Shown piece after piece: positions 1 through 6,714 of a DNA stretch of 9,067 nucleotides. Both the position numbers and the translations under genes were made by a program. Under the pieces are notes generated by a model. It was not told the origin of the DNA. It worked only from the letters and a program-made list of their open reading frames with translations, and did no database searches. The stretch's first letter is position 1. Each line of letters begins with the position of its first letter. This DNA is from Sphingomonas sp. (GTDB lineage: Bacteria > Pseudomonadota > Alphaproteobacteria > Sphingomonadales > Sphingomonadaceae): the NCBI GenBank assembly GCA_025935515.1, contig JAICVC010000082.1, positions 1 through 9,067 on the forward strand, in the 5' to 3' direction.

Positions 1-81
1 AAGGCGGTGGAGGGGGTTCCGAGCCTGCACGACGCCCCCTCCACCAAGCTTCGCATGGTCCCCCACCCCGCGCCGGGGAGG
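1..81 (+). repeat. Palindromic intergenic repeat, copy 1 (5' end outside the window)
   Basis: This is the 3' part of the element found complete at 4098-4215. Positions 1-20 match 4132-4152 except for one extra base, and 36-69 match 4164-4197 with three mismatches; the stretch between differs. Visible structure: an 11-bp stem (6-16 with 35-45), a smaller hairpin around GCTTCGC (43-49 with 53-59, one mismatch), and a terminal hairpin in which CCCCG at 66-70 pairs with CGGGG at 74-78. The last arm, GGGGAGG at 75-81, is also the Shine-Dalgarno of folC. I infer a REP-like non-coding repeat; no transposase is present. Confidence 0.8.
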
Positions 82-86
82 ATCTG
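63..86 (+). promoter_or_regulatory. folC ribosome binding site inside the repeat's terminal hairpin
   Basis: GGGGAGG at 75-81 lies 5 nt before the folC ATG, an ideal spacing. The same bases form the 3' arm of a hairpin with CC-A-CCCCG at 63-70 (loop 71-73, one A-A mismatch). The binding site is therefore supplied by the repeat and could be partly masked in the mRNA. The folding effect is inference. Confidence 0.6.
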
Positions 87-1382
87 ATGGACTTCTCCCG
101 CTCGACCCATCCCGGCGTCCAGGCGCAGCTCGACCGGCTGTCCAAGCTTTCCCCAGCCGGCGACCGTCTCGGCCTCGAACGGATCGGCGCCGTCCTCGAC
201 CGGCTCGGCCGGCCGCAGGACAAGCTCCCGCCGGTCTTCCACGTCGCGGGCACCAACGGCAAAGGCTCGACCGTCGCATTCCTCCGCGCGGCGCTCGAGG
301 CGAGCGGGCATGCAGTCCACGCCTTCACCAGCCCCCACCTCGTCCGCTTCAACGAGCGCATCCGCGTCGCCGGGCGGCTCATCGACGATGAACCGCTGGC
401 CGGGCTGCTGACCGATGTGCTCGACGCGGGCCGGGGGATCGAGCCGAGCTTCTTCGAAGTCGCCACCGCCGCCGCGATCCTCGCCTTCGCGCGGACTCCG
501 GCCGATGCCTGCATCCTCGAAGTCGGCCTCGGCGGCCGGCTCGACGCGACCAACGTGATCGACCGTCCGCTGGTGACCGGCATCGCCAACCTCGCGCTCG
601 ACCACCAGCAATTCCTCGGCGACCGCCTTCCCGGGATCGGCGCCGAGAAAGCCGGGATTGCCAAGCCCGGCGTTCCGCTGGTGACCCAGCTCTACCCCGC
701 CGAACTCGCAGCGCGGATCGGCGAGGTCGCGCGCGAACGCGGCGCGACCTGGCTTGCGCGGGGCGGCGCCTGGGACGCGATCGTCCGGCAGGGCAAGCTC
801 CATTACCGCGACGAGCAGGGCGAGCTTCAGCTGCCGCTGCCGCGCCTGCCCGGTCGCCACCAGGCGATGAATGCTGCGCTCGCAATCGCGATGCTGCGGC
901 ACCAGCACGAGCTCGAGGTCCCGGTTTCGGCCTTGAGCGCGGCGGTGGGCTGGGCCGACTGGCCGGCGCGGCTGCAACGCCTGGCGCCGGGTCCGCTGGT
1001 CGGCGAGCGCGAAGTGTGGCTCGACGGCGGCCACAATCCGTCCGCCGCGCGCCAGGTCGCGGGTTGGGCGAGGCACCGCTTCAGCGACGGCCAGCCGCTG
1101 CACCTGATCTTCGCCAGCCTCGCGACCAAGGATCCGGCCGGAATGCTGCAGCCGTTCGCGGGCATCGCCGAACGCGTTCATGCGGTCCCGATCCCCGATC
1201 ACAGCTGTTTCTCGCCGGACGACCTCGTCGACATTGCCGCCGATCTCGGCTTCGGCGCCGAGGCGCATGACGATGTTGCTAGCGCGCTGTCGTCGATCCC
1301 GGCGGACGCGCGGGTGCTGATCTTCGGCTCGCTCTATCTCGCCGGCGCCGTCCTCGCCGCCAACGGTCAGGTGCCGACCTAG
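87..1382 (+). CDS. folC: Bifunctional folylpolyglutamate synthase / dihydrofolate synthase
   Basis: Cytosolic Mur-ligase-family enzyme that adds L-glutamate to dihydropteroate to make dihydrofolate, then extends the polyglutamate tail of reduced folates, using ATP. Seen in the 431-residue product: P-loop GTNGKGS at 55-61, TSPHL at 81-85, EVGLGGRLDATN at 145-156, LDHQQFLG at 171-178, EKAGI at 187-191 (the Lys that is carbamylated in the family), LPGRHQAMNA at 254-263 and DGGHNP at 313-318. Length is normal for FolC. The ATG at 87 has a strong GGGGAGG 5 nt upstream, supplied by a repeat. In many alphaproteobacteria accD precedes folC; here the upstream gene lies outside the window. The stop TAG (1380-1382) shares CTAG with the stop of the convergent permease gene, leaving no room for a terminator between them. 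Confidence 0.96.
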   Translation: MDFSRSTHPGVQAQLDRLSKLSPAGDRLGLERIGAVLDRLGRPQDKLPPVFHVAGTNGKGSTVAFLRAALEASGHAVHAFTSPHLVRFNERIRVAGRLIDDEPLAGLLTDVLDAGRGIEPSFFEVATAAAILAFARTPADACILEVGLGGRLDATNVIDRPLVTGIANLALDHQQFLGDRLPGIGAEKAGIAKPGVPLVTQLYPAELAARIGEVARERGATWLARGGAWDAIVRQGKLHYRDEQGELQLPLPRLPGRHQAMNAALAIAMLRHQHELEVPVSALSAAVGWADWPARLQRLAPGPLVGEREVWLDGGHNPSAARQVAGWARHRFSDGQPLHLIFASLATKDPAGMLQPFAGIAERVHAVPIPDHSCFSPDDLVDIAADLGFGAEAHDDVASALSSIPADARVLIFGSLYLAGAVLAANGQVPT

Positions 1383-2746
1383 GCTTTCGCGGGCGCCTCT
1401 TCCGGCTCGTCGGAACGCGCGTCCCCGCTGCCGGCCGTCCCCGCGGTCCCGATCGACGCATCGACCAGCCCGGTGCGCATCATGATCCAGAACAGGATGA
1501 TCCCGGGAAACGCGGCCACCGTCGTCATCAGGTAGAAGTTCACATAGCCCATGGCCTCGATCAGCGCGCCGGCAGTGGTGCCGGTCAGGAACCGGCCGAC
1601 GACGCTCGCCGCGGCCGAGATCAGCGCATATTGCGTCGCTGTGAACCTGAGGTCGCAAAGCGCCGAGAAATAGGCGACCACGCAGACCCCGCCGATGCCG
1701 CTGGCGGTATTCTCGAATCCGATCGCGCCGGCCATCCCGAGGTTGCTGTGCCCGCTCGCTGCGAGCAGCGCGAAGCTGAAGTTCGACACCGCCATCAGCA
1801 CCAGGCTGATCAGCACCGAGCGCTTCATGCCGAGCTTCGAATAGAGCACGCCGCCGATGAAGATGCCGATGAGATAGGCCCAGAAGCCGACCCCGACGTC
1901 GTACAGCGCAATCTCATCGTTGCTGAAATGGAGGTCGTCGAACAGCAGCCGGAAGGTCAGGTTGGCGAGCGTGTCGCCGATCTTGTGGAGCAGGATGAAG
2001 AGCAAGACGAGGAAGGCGCCCTTGCGCGCGAAGAACTCGACGAACGGCCGCCAGATGGCGGCGACGGTACGCGAGACGCCCTTCTTTTCGGCAGGCTCGC
2101 GATGGCGCCTGGGCTCGCCCATGACGAGCGCAGTCAGCATCGCCGGAAGGGCGAGCGCGGCGCAGGCGAGATAGGCCGCGTGCCAGTCGGCGCGGGCAGC
2201 GACGACGAGCGCGAGCGCGCCCGCGCCCGCCGAACCGATCCGCCAGCCATATTGCGACATGCCCGAACCGACCCCGAGCTGGCGGGGCTCGAGCAGCTCG
2301 ATCCGATAGGCGTCGATGACGATGTCGAAGGTAGCGCCGGCGAGCCCCACGAGGATCGCCGCGGTAACGGTCGAGCCAAGGCTGGCCGCGGGATCGACGA
2401 TGGCGAGGTTGACCACCGCGGCCATGACCAGGATTCCGGCGAGGATCATCCACGACACGCGCTGCCCAAGCCGCCCGAGCAGTGGGAGGCGAACGCCGTC
2501 GACCACCCACGACCAGAGCGGCTTCAGATTGTAGATCAGGAACGCGAGCGTGAAGGCGGTGATCGTCGCTTTGTCGATTCCGTCTTGCTTTAGGCGCGTG
2601 GTCAGCGTCGCGCCGATCATCGCGTAGGGGAATCCCGACGAAATGCCGAGGAACAGGGAAGCCAGCGGAGCGGCCTCGAAATAGGGCCTTACGCCGCTTG
2701 GAAGGACGCTGCGCCAACCGCCGTTTTCCCGCGCCTGCGTCGCCAT
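1379..2746 (-). CDS. ampG: AmpG-like MFS permease (probable muropeptide transporter)
   Basis: 455-residue inner-membrane protein with about 12 hydrophobic segments, of the AmpG/PAT branch of the MFS. Characterised AmpG proteins import GlcNAc-anhydroMurNAc peptides for cell-wall recycling, which in some species also feeds the signal that induces beta-lactamase. Seen: the AmpG-type N-terminus with LFLGISSGFPYAMIGATL near residues 31-48 and KPLWSWVVDG near 75-84, matching the family's F-x-LWSPLMDR region, followed by the basic loop before the third helix. The ATG at 2746 has GAGGGGG 6 nt upstream, so the start is secure. A receiver-domain regulator lies 80 bp upstream on the same strand. The C-terminal tail after the last helix is Ala/Gly/Glu-rich and looks disordered. 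Substrate is inferred from family only; other PAT members carry acetyl-CoA, and sphingomonads can have several AmpG-like paralogues. Confidence 0.85.
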   Translation of the reverse strand: MATQARENGGWRSVLPSGVRPYFEAAPLASLFLGISSGFPYAMIGATLTTRLKQDGIDKATITAFTLAFLIYNLKPLWSWVVDGVRLPLLGRLGQRVSWMILAGILVMAAVVNLAIVDPAASLGSTVTAAILVGLAGATFDIVIDAYRIELLEPRQLGVGSGMSQYGWRIGSAGAGALALVVAARADWHAAYLACAALALPAMLTALVMGEPRRHREPAEKKGVSRTVAAIWRPFVEFFARKGAFLVLLFILLHKIGDTLANLTFRLLFDDLHFSNDEIALYDVGVGFWAYLIGIFIGGVLYSKLGMKRSVLISLVLMAVSNFSFALLAASGHSNLGMAGAIGFENTASGIGGVCVVAYFSALCDLRFTATQYALISAAASVVGRFLTGTTAGALIEAMGYVNFYLMTTVAAFPGIILFWIMMRTGLVDASIGTAGTAGSGDARSDEPEEAPAKA

Positions 2747-2826
2747 CTTTTTCCCCCTCGCCTTCGCTGCGTCGAACCTTAGACAGGTTTCACGGCCTGC
2801 CTAGCCCCGCGATGAACGGCGCCGAA

Positions 2827-3258
2827 CTACTCCGTCTCGCCGACGATGATGAACAGTTCGAGGCCCTTGGGCGGCTTAACCTTTTCCCCCTGAAGGTGGC
2901 GGTCGACGCACTCGATCGCCTTCATCAGTTGCCGTTCGGTGTAGGGCTTGAGCAAACAGCCGACCGCAATCTCCGAAGCGCCCGGATAGGCGCGGCCGGT
3001 CGCGAACAGCGTCGGCACTCCCTTTTTCTTCGCGGCCCGGGCGAGCTGGATCCCGGTCTGCTGCTTCTTCAGCCGAACGTCGCTGAGAATCAGATGAATC
3101 TCTTCCCGTTCGAGCGCCTCGTGAAGGTCGTCCACCGTCGCGACGATCTCATAGCCGGCGTCGCCGAGGATGTTCTCATTGTCGAACGCGGTCAGCGGCT
3201 CGTCCTCGACGATGAGGATCCGCTTGACGATCTGCTTACGCTTCCCGAACAGCATCAC
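2827..3258 (-). CDS. Single-domain response regulator (receiver domain only)
   Basis: About 143 residues forming one CheY-like receiver domain with no DNA-binding or enzymatic output domain. Seen: the acidic pair E18/D19 in ILIVEDEP, the phospho-acceptor D60 in LILSDVRL, T87 in LFATGRA and the switch lysine K104 in LLKPY, so every residue needed for phosphorylation is present. A basic leader (FGKRKQIVKR) precedes the first strand. Two adjacent starts are possible: GTG at 3258 or ATG at 3255. The ATG is more likely, but neither has a strong Shine-Dalgarno. It is divergent from the pseudouridine synthase across only about 59 bp and lies upstream of the AmpG-like gene on the same strand. No histidine kinase is in the window. 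By analogy it could be a phosphorelay shuttle or act by protein contact; its partner is unknown. Confidence 0.9.
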   Translation of the reverse strand: MMLFGKRKQIVKRILIVEDEPLTAFDNENILGDAGYEIVATVDDLHEALEREEIHLILSDVRLKKQQTGIQLARAAKKKGVPTLFATGRAYPGASEIAVGCLLKPYTERQLMKAIECVDRHLQGEKVKPPKGLELFIIVGETE

Positions 3259-3317
3259 TAGCCCAACTCACGACTTCACCCCCGAAACCACCGGCGCAAC
3301 GAACCAGGCGCCAACCG
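3259..3317. promoter_or_regulatory. Short divergent intergenic region between response regulator and rluB
   Basis: Any promoters for the two divergent genes must fit in this gap or extend into the coding sequences. I see no convincing -35/-10 pair and no EcfG-type GGAAC...CGTT pair on either strand. It is listed only because the layout requires regulatory sequence here. Confidence 0.3.
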
Positions 3318-4094
3318 GTGCCGCGTCAACACGGCCGCGGGCGGCAACCCGCGTCCACGACGCCGGTCGACGAGGCCGGACCACAGCGCATCGCGAAGCT
3401 GCTCGCGCGCGCCGGAGTCGCTTCCCGCCGCGAGGTCGAGCGCATGATTGCCGAAGGACGCATCGCGCTCAATGGCGAAAAGCTCACCACGCCGGCGACC
3501 CTGCTCGAGAATCTCGCCGGTGTGAGCGTCGACGGCAAGCCGGTCCGCCCGGCGGCGGAAACGCGGCTGTTCCGCTTCTACAAGCCGCAAGGCGCGATTA
3601 CCGCCGAACGCGATCCAAAAGGCCGCGCGACCATCTACGACCGGCTGCCGCCCGGCCTGCCGCGGGTGATGCCGGTGGGCCGCCTCGATTTCATGACCGA
3701 GGGCCTGCTGCTGCTTACCAACGATGGCGGATTGAAGCGTCAGCTCGAGCTTCCGAAGACCGGCGTCGTGCGTACCTATCGAGCCCGCGCCTATGGCCTT
3801 GTGACCCAGGCCGAGCTCGAGAGGCTCGCGGAGGGGATCACGATCGAGGGAATCCACTACGGTTCGATCAATGCCAATTTGGAGCGCCGCACCGGCAGCA
3901 ATTGCTGGGTCGAGATGAGCCTCACCGAAGGCAAGAACCGCGAAGTGCGCCGGGTTCTCGCACACCTGGGACTGCAGGTGTCGCGGCTGATCCGCACCGC
4001 TTACGGACCGTTGACGCTCGACGGCCTCGAACCGGGAGATGCCGATGAGGTGGCGCCGGCTGAGCTGGAGCGATTGATGAGGGAGCTGAAGTGA
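3318..4094 (+). CDS. rluB: 23S rRNA pseudouridine synthase, RluB/RsuA family
   Basis: 258-residue enzyme that isomerises a uridine in rRNA to pseudouridine; RluB acts on U2605 of E. coli 23S rRNA. Domains: a short basic, disordered N-terminus (1-20), an S4 RNA-binding domain (about 23-70, RIAKLLARAGVASRREVERMI), then the catalytic domain with YKPQG at 88-92, the signature GRLDFMTEGLLLLTNDG at 121-137 with catalytic D124, and LTEGKNREVRR at 202-212. These motifs place it firmly in the RsuA/RluB/RluE/RluF group; the RluB assignment over a sibling is less certain. The start is GTG at 3318 with a weak AGGCG about 7 nt upstream. No ATG lies in frame upstream back to 3246, so GTG is the best available choice. 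A palindromic repeat fills the gap to rsmD, which is probably co-transcribed. Confidence 0.93.
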   Translation: MPRQHGRGRQPASTTPVDEAGPQRIAKLLARAGVASRREVERMIAEGRIALNGEKLTTPATLLENLAGVSVDGKPVRPAAETRLFRFYKPQGAITAERDPKGRATIYDRLPPGLPRVMPVGRLDFMTEGLLLLTNDGGLKRQLELPKTGVVRTYRARAYGLVTQAELERLAEGITIEGIHYGSINANLERRTGSNCWVEMSLTEGKNREVRRVLAHLGLQVSRLIRTAYGPLTLDGLEPGDADEVAPAELERLMRELK

Positions 4095-4097
4095 CAT

Positions 4098-4215
4098 CCT
4101 CCCCTGCATTAGCAGGGGAGGGGGACCGCCGAAGGCGGTGGAGGGGCGTTCCTTCCTCCAAGGCCCCTTCACCATGCTTCGCATGGTCCCCCTCCCCCAG
4201 AAAATCTGGGGGAGG
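4098..4215 (+). repeat. Palindromic intergenic repeat, copy 2 (complete)
   Basis: A chain of hairpins fills the rluB-rsmD gap. In order: a perfect 10-bp stem CCTCCCCTGC (4098-4107) with 4112-4121, loop ATTA; ACCGCC (4125-4130) with GGCGGT (4134-4139); an 11-bp stem (4137-4147 with 4163-4173, one G-T pair); ACCATGC (4171-4177) with GCATGGT (4181-4187); and a perfect 11-bp stem CCTCCCCCAGA (4191-4201) with 4205-4215. Both end hairpins share CCTCCCC/GGGGAGG, so the element is bracketed by like structures. The inner stems overlap by a few bases and are partly exclusive. A second copy lies upstream of folC. It looks like a REP/MITE-type sequence spread through the genome; that is inference from two copies. 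Confidence 0.85.
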
Positions 4216-4218
4216 ATG
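4191..4218 (+). promoter_or_regulatory. rsmD ribosome binding site buried in a perfect hairpin
   Basis: GGGGGAGG (4208-4215) is the only Shine-Dalgarno for rsmD and is the 3' arm of an 11-bp perfect stem with a 3-nt loop (4202-4204). It abuts ATG 4216 and lies 3 nt before ATG 4219, which is close for either. If the RNA hairpin forms, the site would be masked unless ribosomes finishing rluB, or an unfolding factor, open it. The regulatory role is inferred. Confidence 0.55.
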
Positions 4219-4752
4219 ATGCGAATCATCGCCGGAAAGTGGCGCGGGCGGCCGGTCGAGGCGCCGCTTGGGCTCGGCACCCGCCCCACCGCCGACCGGG
4301 TCCGCGAAACCTTGTTCTCGATGCTCGCCAGCCGCCTCGGCAGCTTCGAGGATTTGCGGGTCGCCGACCTGTTCGCCGGCAGCGGCGCGCTGGGATTCGA
4401 AGCGCTTTCTCGGGGCGCCGCCTCGGCCACGTTCGTCGAGACCGATCGCGAAGCCGCGGCCATCATCCGCCGCAATGCCAAAAGGCTGGGAATCTTGGTC
4501 CAGGTCATGGGTGGCTCCGCGCTCGCGCTGCCGCGATCCGACCCGTTCGACCTGATCTTCGCCGATCCCCCCTACGCGCCCGGTTCCGGCACGCAGGTGG
4601 TCGAAGCCGTCCTCCGCGCCGATTGGCTGGCGCCCGGCGGCTGGATGAGCGTCGAGACGGCGCGCGGCGACGCGGTAAGCCCGGGCGAACTCGTCATCGA
4701 CACCACCCGCGTCGTCGGCCGTGCCCGGCTTACGCTTTTGCGCCGGCCTTAG
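4219..4752 (+). CDS. rsmD: 16S rRNA (guanine(966)-N(2))-methyltransferase
   Basis: 177-residue SAM-dependent methyltransferase that, in E. coli, modifies G966 of 16S rRNA during 30S assembly. Seen: N-terminal MRIIAGKWRGR, the RPTADRVRETLFS signature at 22-34, the SAM-binding loop DLFAGSGALGFEALSRGA at 50-67, acidic E74 ending strand 2, and the catalytic DPPY at 116-119. Length fits the family. ATG 4219 matches the conserved N-terminus; ATG 4216 directly before it is equally possible (one extra Met). A longer reading from GTG 4138 would translate the upstream repeat and is rejected. It follows rluB, so two rRNA modification genes are adjacent and probably co-transcribed. Its last 23 bases overlap the end of the convergent small gene. 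Confidence 0.94.
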   Translation: MRIIAGKWRGRPVEAPLGLGTRPTADRVRETLFSMLASRLGSFEDLRVADLFAGSGALGFEALSRGAASATFVETDREAAAIIRRNAKRLGILVQVMGGSALALPRSDPFDLIFADPPYAPGSGTQVVEAVLRADWLAPGGWMSVETARGDAVSPGELVIDTTRVVGRARLTLLRRP

Positions 4753-5116
4753 AGGCGCTTGCGGCTTTCCGGATTTCGTCGATCTCGTTCCCGAGCCGCC
4801 GGCCGACCGCTGCCGCGGCCGCTTTCCCCGCTTCCTTCACCGCCTTGCCGGCGCGCCTTCCGCGAGTGCCGCCGCCGGTGGTGAAGCCATGCTCGGCGAG
4901 CGCGGCCAGTGCGGCCGTCGCAGCGACCGCGACCAGCTCGGCAACGAGCGGGCTTTGCAGCAGCTTGATGAAGGCATCCCCCATGCTGGAATCCGAGCGC
5001 GATCCGCCGCTGTCGCTCGAGGACGAAACTCGGGCCACCGAGGTACCGGGCTTCCTCGCGCTTTTGCCGCTGCTCTTCCTGGCACCGCTCTTCGCCGTCG
5101 CCTTTTTCGCCATCAT
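4730..5116 (-). CDS. Small Ala/Lys/Ser-rich protein of unknown function
   Basis: I do not recognise this 128-residue protein (127 if the second ATG is used). It has three parts: a basic, low-complexity tail (residues 1-44) rich in Lys, Arg, Ser and Ala, like the tails of histone-H1-like bacterial proteins; a hydrophobic, Ala-rich helix around 48-78 (IKLLQSPLVAELVAVAATAA) that could be amphipathic or membrane-associated; and a basic Ala/Gly/Lys C-terminus. A real gene is supported by AGGAG (5122-5126) spaced 5 nt before ATG 5116 and by a full-length frame with high-GC codon use. It overlaps the 3' end of convergent rsmD by 23 bp. Nucleic-acid or envelope association are both conceivable; neither is shown. 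Confidence 0.7.
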   Translation of the reverse strand: MMAKKATAKSGARKSSGKSARKPGTSVARVSSSSDSGGSRSDSSMGDAFIKLLQSPLVAELVAVAATAALAALAEHGFTTGGGTRGRRAGKAVKEAGKAAAAAVGRRLGNEIDEIRKAASASKAGAKA

Positions 5117-5212
5117 CGTTGCTCCTGTTGTCCTTCGGTTCAGTTGCTCAACTCATGCGGCGCGTTGCAGTATCCGCGAAGCGAACGCCAGCACCCTACG
5201 CGTTGCGCTGTA

Positions 5213-5242
5213 TTGACACGATAACACACTAAGTCCTATCTT
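5213..5242 (+). promoter_or_regulatory. Sigma70-type promoter for the membrane protein gene
   Basis: A perfect TTGACA (5213-5218) is followed after 18 bp by TATCTT (5237-5242), four of six matches to TATAAT. Start of transcription would fall near 5249, giving a leader of about 18 nt that contains AGGAGG. The -35 is unusually close to consensus for this GC-rich window. The 8-mer CGCGTTGC occurs twice upstream (5161-5168 and 5199-5206, 38 bp apart); two copies are too few to call a binding site. Confidence 0.65.
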
Positions 5243-5266
5243 GCCCCGAACAACAGGAGGACAGGC

Positions 5267-6376
5267 ATGTATTCTCAGCAAGAGCTGGATGATGCGGTCG
5301 CATCGGGCGTGATCACCGCCGATGCCGCCGCCGCTTTGCGTCTGCATGTCGAACAGCAGCGTTCGACCGCGATTCCCGACGAAGAGCAATTCCGCCTCAT
5401 CACCGGGTTCAACGACATATTCGTCGCAATCGCCGCTGCGATCCTGCTGTTCGCCGTGGGCTGGATCGGCCAGAGCATCGGCGCATCAACGGGACTGATC
5501 ATCGACCGCGATGGTCCGACCTTCCTCGCGCCGTTGTTCGTTGCCGCGGCGTCCTGGAGCCTTGCGCTCTATTTCACCGGCAAGCGCCGCATGGCGCTAC
5601 CCTCGATCCTGCTGCTGCTGGCCTTCGTCGGCGGGGTGTTCGCGACCGCCTTGTTCGCGTTGATCATGGGTGTCGGGCCGGACAATGTCGACGGCAATGA
5701 TCAGCTCGGCGGCATTCTCGCGGCGATTTCGGCGGCGATCGCCGGCGGCGCGGCGTGGCTTCACTGGCGCCGCTTCCACGTCCCGATCACCATTGCCGCG
5801 GGCGCCGCGGCAGTCGCCGGAATCGTCATCGGACTGCTCATCGCCGGCCTTGGCCAGAACGCGGAGCAGGCGAAAAACGTCATTCTCGGCCTCGTCCTGT
5901 TGCTCGGCGTCGGCATCTTCCTGTTCGCGATGTGGTGGGATTCGTCCGACCGCGCACGGCTCACGCGCCGCGCCGACGTGGCCTTCTGGCTCCATCTGCT
6001 CGCAGCGCCGATGATCGCCCATCCGATCTTCACGCTGCTCGGCCTCAACAACGGCAGCGCCACGCTTGGCGAAGGGCTGATCGTGATTGTCCTCTATGTT
6101 GGCCTCGGGCTGACGGCCCTCGCCGTCGATCGCCGCGCGCTGCTCGTCTCGGCACTTGCTTACGTGCTGTGGGCGCTTGCCGACCTGTTCAAGCGGTTCG
6201 GAGCGGTCGAGCTCAACATCGCGCTGACGGCGCTGGTGATCGGCTCCGCGCTGCTGTTGCTGTCGGCATTCTGGCACCAGGCGCGCGCAGCGATCGTCCG
6301 CCCGCTTCCGGAAGGCCTGCGCGAGCGGCTGCCCCTGACCGACCGCGCGCCGGCGGTGACCCAACAAGCGGCCTAG
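5267..6376 (+). CDS. Polytopic membrane protein of unknown function (DUF2157-like N-terminus)
   Basis: 369 residues with a soluble N-terminal segment (1-48) and about ten hydrophobic helices, near 51-71, 86-104, 111-136, 147-166, 172-195, 204-223, 239-260, 269-287, 290-310 and 317-336, then a short polar tail. The N-terminal helical pair (QELDDAVASGVITADAAAALRLH) resembles the start of DUF2157-type membrane proteins, in which a short 'G-x-I-x-x-x-x-A' helix motif precedes the helices; this is a loose family resemblance. No catalytic motif or transporter signature is visible, so I assign no function. The ATG at 5267 has an ideal AGGAGG (5255-5260) with 6-nt spacing and a near-consensus promoter, suggesting good expression. 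Its stop TAG shares CTAG with the convergent DUF2794 gene. Confidence 0.88.
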   Translation: MYSQQELDDAVASGVITADAAAALRLHVEQQRSTAIPDEEQFRLITGFNDIFVAIAAAILLFAVGWIGQSIGASTGLIIDRDGPTFLAPLFVAAASWSLALYFTGKRRMALPSILLLLAFVGGVFATALFALIMGVGPDNVDGNDQLGGILAAISAAIAGGAAWLHWRRFHVPITIAAGAAAVAGIVIGLLIAGLGQNAEQAKNVILGLVLLLGVGIFLFAMWWDSSDRARLTRRADVAFWLHLLAAPMIAHPIFTLLGLNNGSATLGEGLIVIVLYVGLGLTALAVDRRALLVSALAYVLWALADLFKRFGAVELNIALTALVIGSALLLLSAFWHQARAAIVRPLPEGLRERLPLTDRAPAVTQQAA

Positions 6377-6714
6377 GGAATCAAACGGAGCAGACGGCGC
6401 TCGATCGGGGCCAGGACACCGCCAAGGTCATGGCCCCGCCTCAGCACCGCCCCATGCTCGCCGACCAGCGCAAACGCCCCCTGCTTCAACCGAAGCTCGG
6501 GGCGTTTCTCGATGCGGACCTCGGGCCGCTCGGAATGGCGGCGGTAGGCCGCGAACACCGCTACGTCCGGGTCGATCCGGAGCGCATAATCGCGCCAGTG
6601 CCCGGCCGCGACCATCCGCCCATAGAGATCGAGAATGCGGGTCAGTTCCCTGCGGTCGAAGGTGGCGATTGGGCGCCGGTCCCAGGCTGGCGGGAACGGC
6701 GCGACGACGCTCAA
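6373..6714 (-). CDS. DUF2794 family protein
   Basis: 113-residue protein matching the alphaproteobacterial DUF2794 family as I know it: FDRRELTRILDLYGRMVAAG, WRDYALRI, AVFAAYRR, then the strongly conserved RIEKRPEL, KQGAFALV and RGHDL blocks. The family's function is not established. The frame runs open further upstream inside cysE, but the family homology begins just after the cysE stop. I chose TTG at 6714 because it overlaps the cysE stop as TTGA, a classic coupling arrangement, and has AAGAG 3 nt upstream. Codons upstream of that overlap cysE and look like shadow sequence. The stop TAG interlocks with that of the convergent membrane protein in one CTAG. Confidence 0.82.
   Translation of the reverse strand: MSVVAPFPPAWDRRPIATFDRRELTRILDLYGRMVAAGHWRDYALRIDPDVAVFAAYRRHSERPEVRIEKRPELRLKQGAFALVGEHGAVLRRGHDLGGVLAPIERRLLRLIP

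Noticed and set aside
1631..2593. 320-codon plus-strand frame antisense to ampG
   Set aside because: Rich in Asp, Glu, Arg and His, as expected when a hydrophobic membrane protein gene is read in reverse. No RBS or domain supports it.
2747..2826. Promoter or terminator between the response regulator and ampG
   Set aside because: Only a weak ACAGG/CCTG inverted repeat and no clear -35/-10 pair could be found by eye, so no site is called.
4098..4121. Intrinsic terminator after rluB
   Set aside because: The stem is strong but no T run follows, and the hairpin is part of the repeat element. At most it could slow polymerase or protect a 3' end.
4138..4215. Longer N-terminus for rsmD from GTG 4138
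   Set aside because: The added residues translate the palindromic repeat and do not belong to the family, whose N-terminus starts at MRIIAGKWRGR.
1..4215. CRISPR-like array or insertion sequence made from the repeat
   Set aside because: Only two distant copies exist, there are no spacers, no transposase and no clear target-site duplication.
3276..4508. 410-codon open frame antisense to rluB and rsmD
   Set aside because: It crosses two well-identified genes and the palindromic repeat, has no recognisable domains, and its composition is what high third-position GC produces on the opposite strand.
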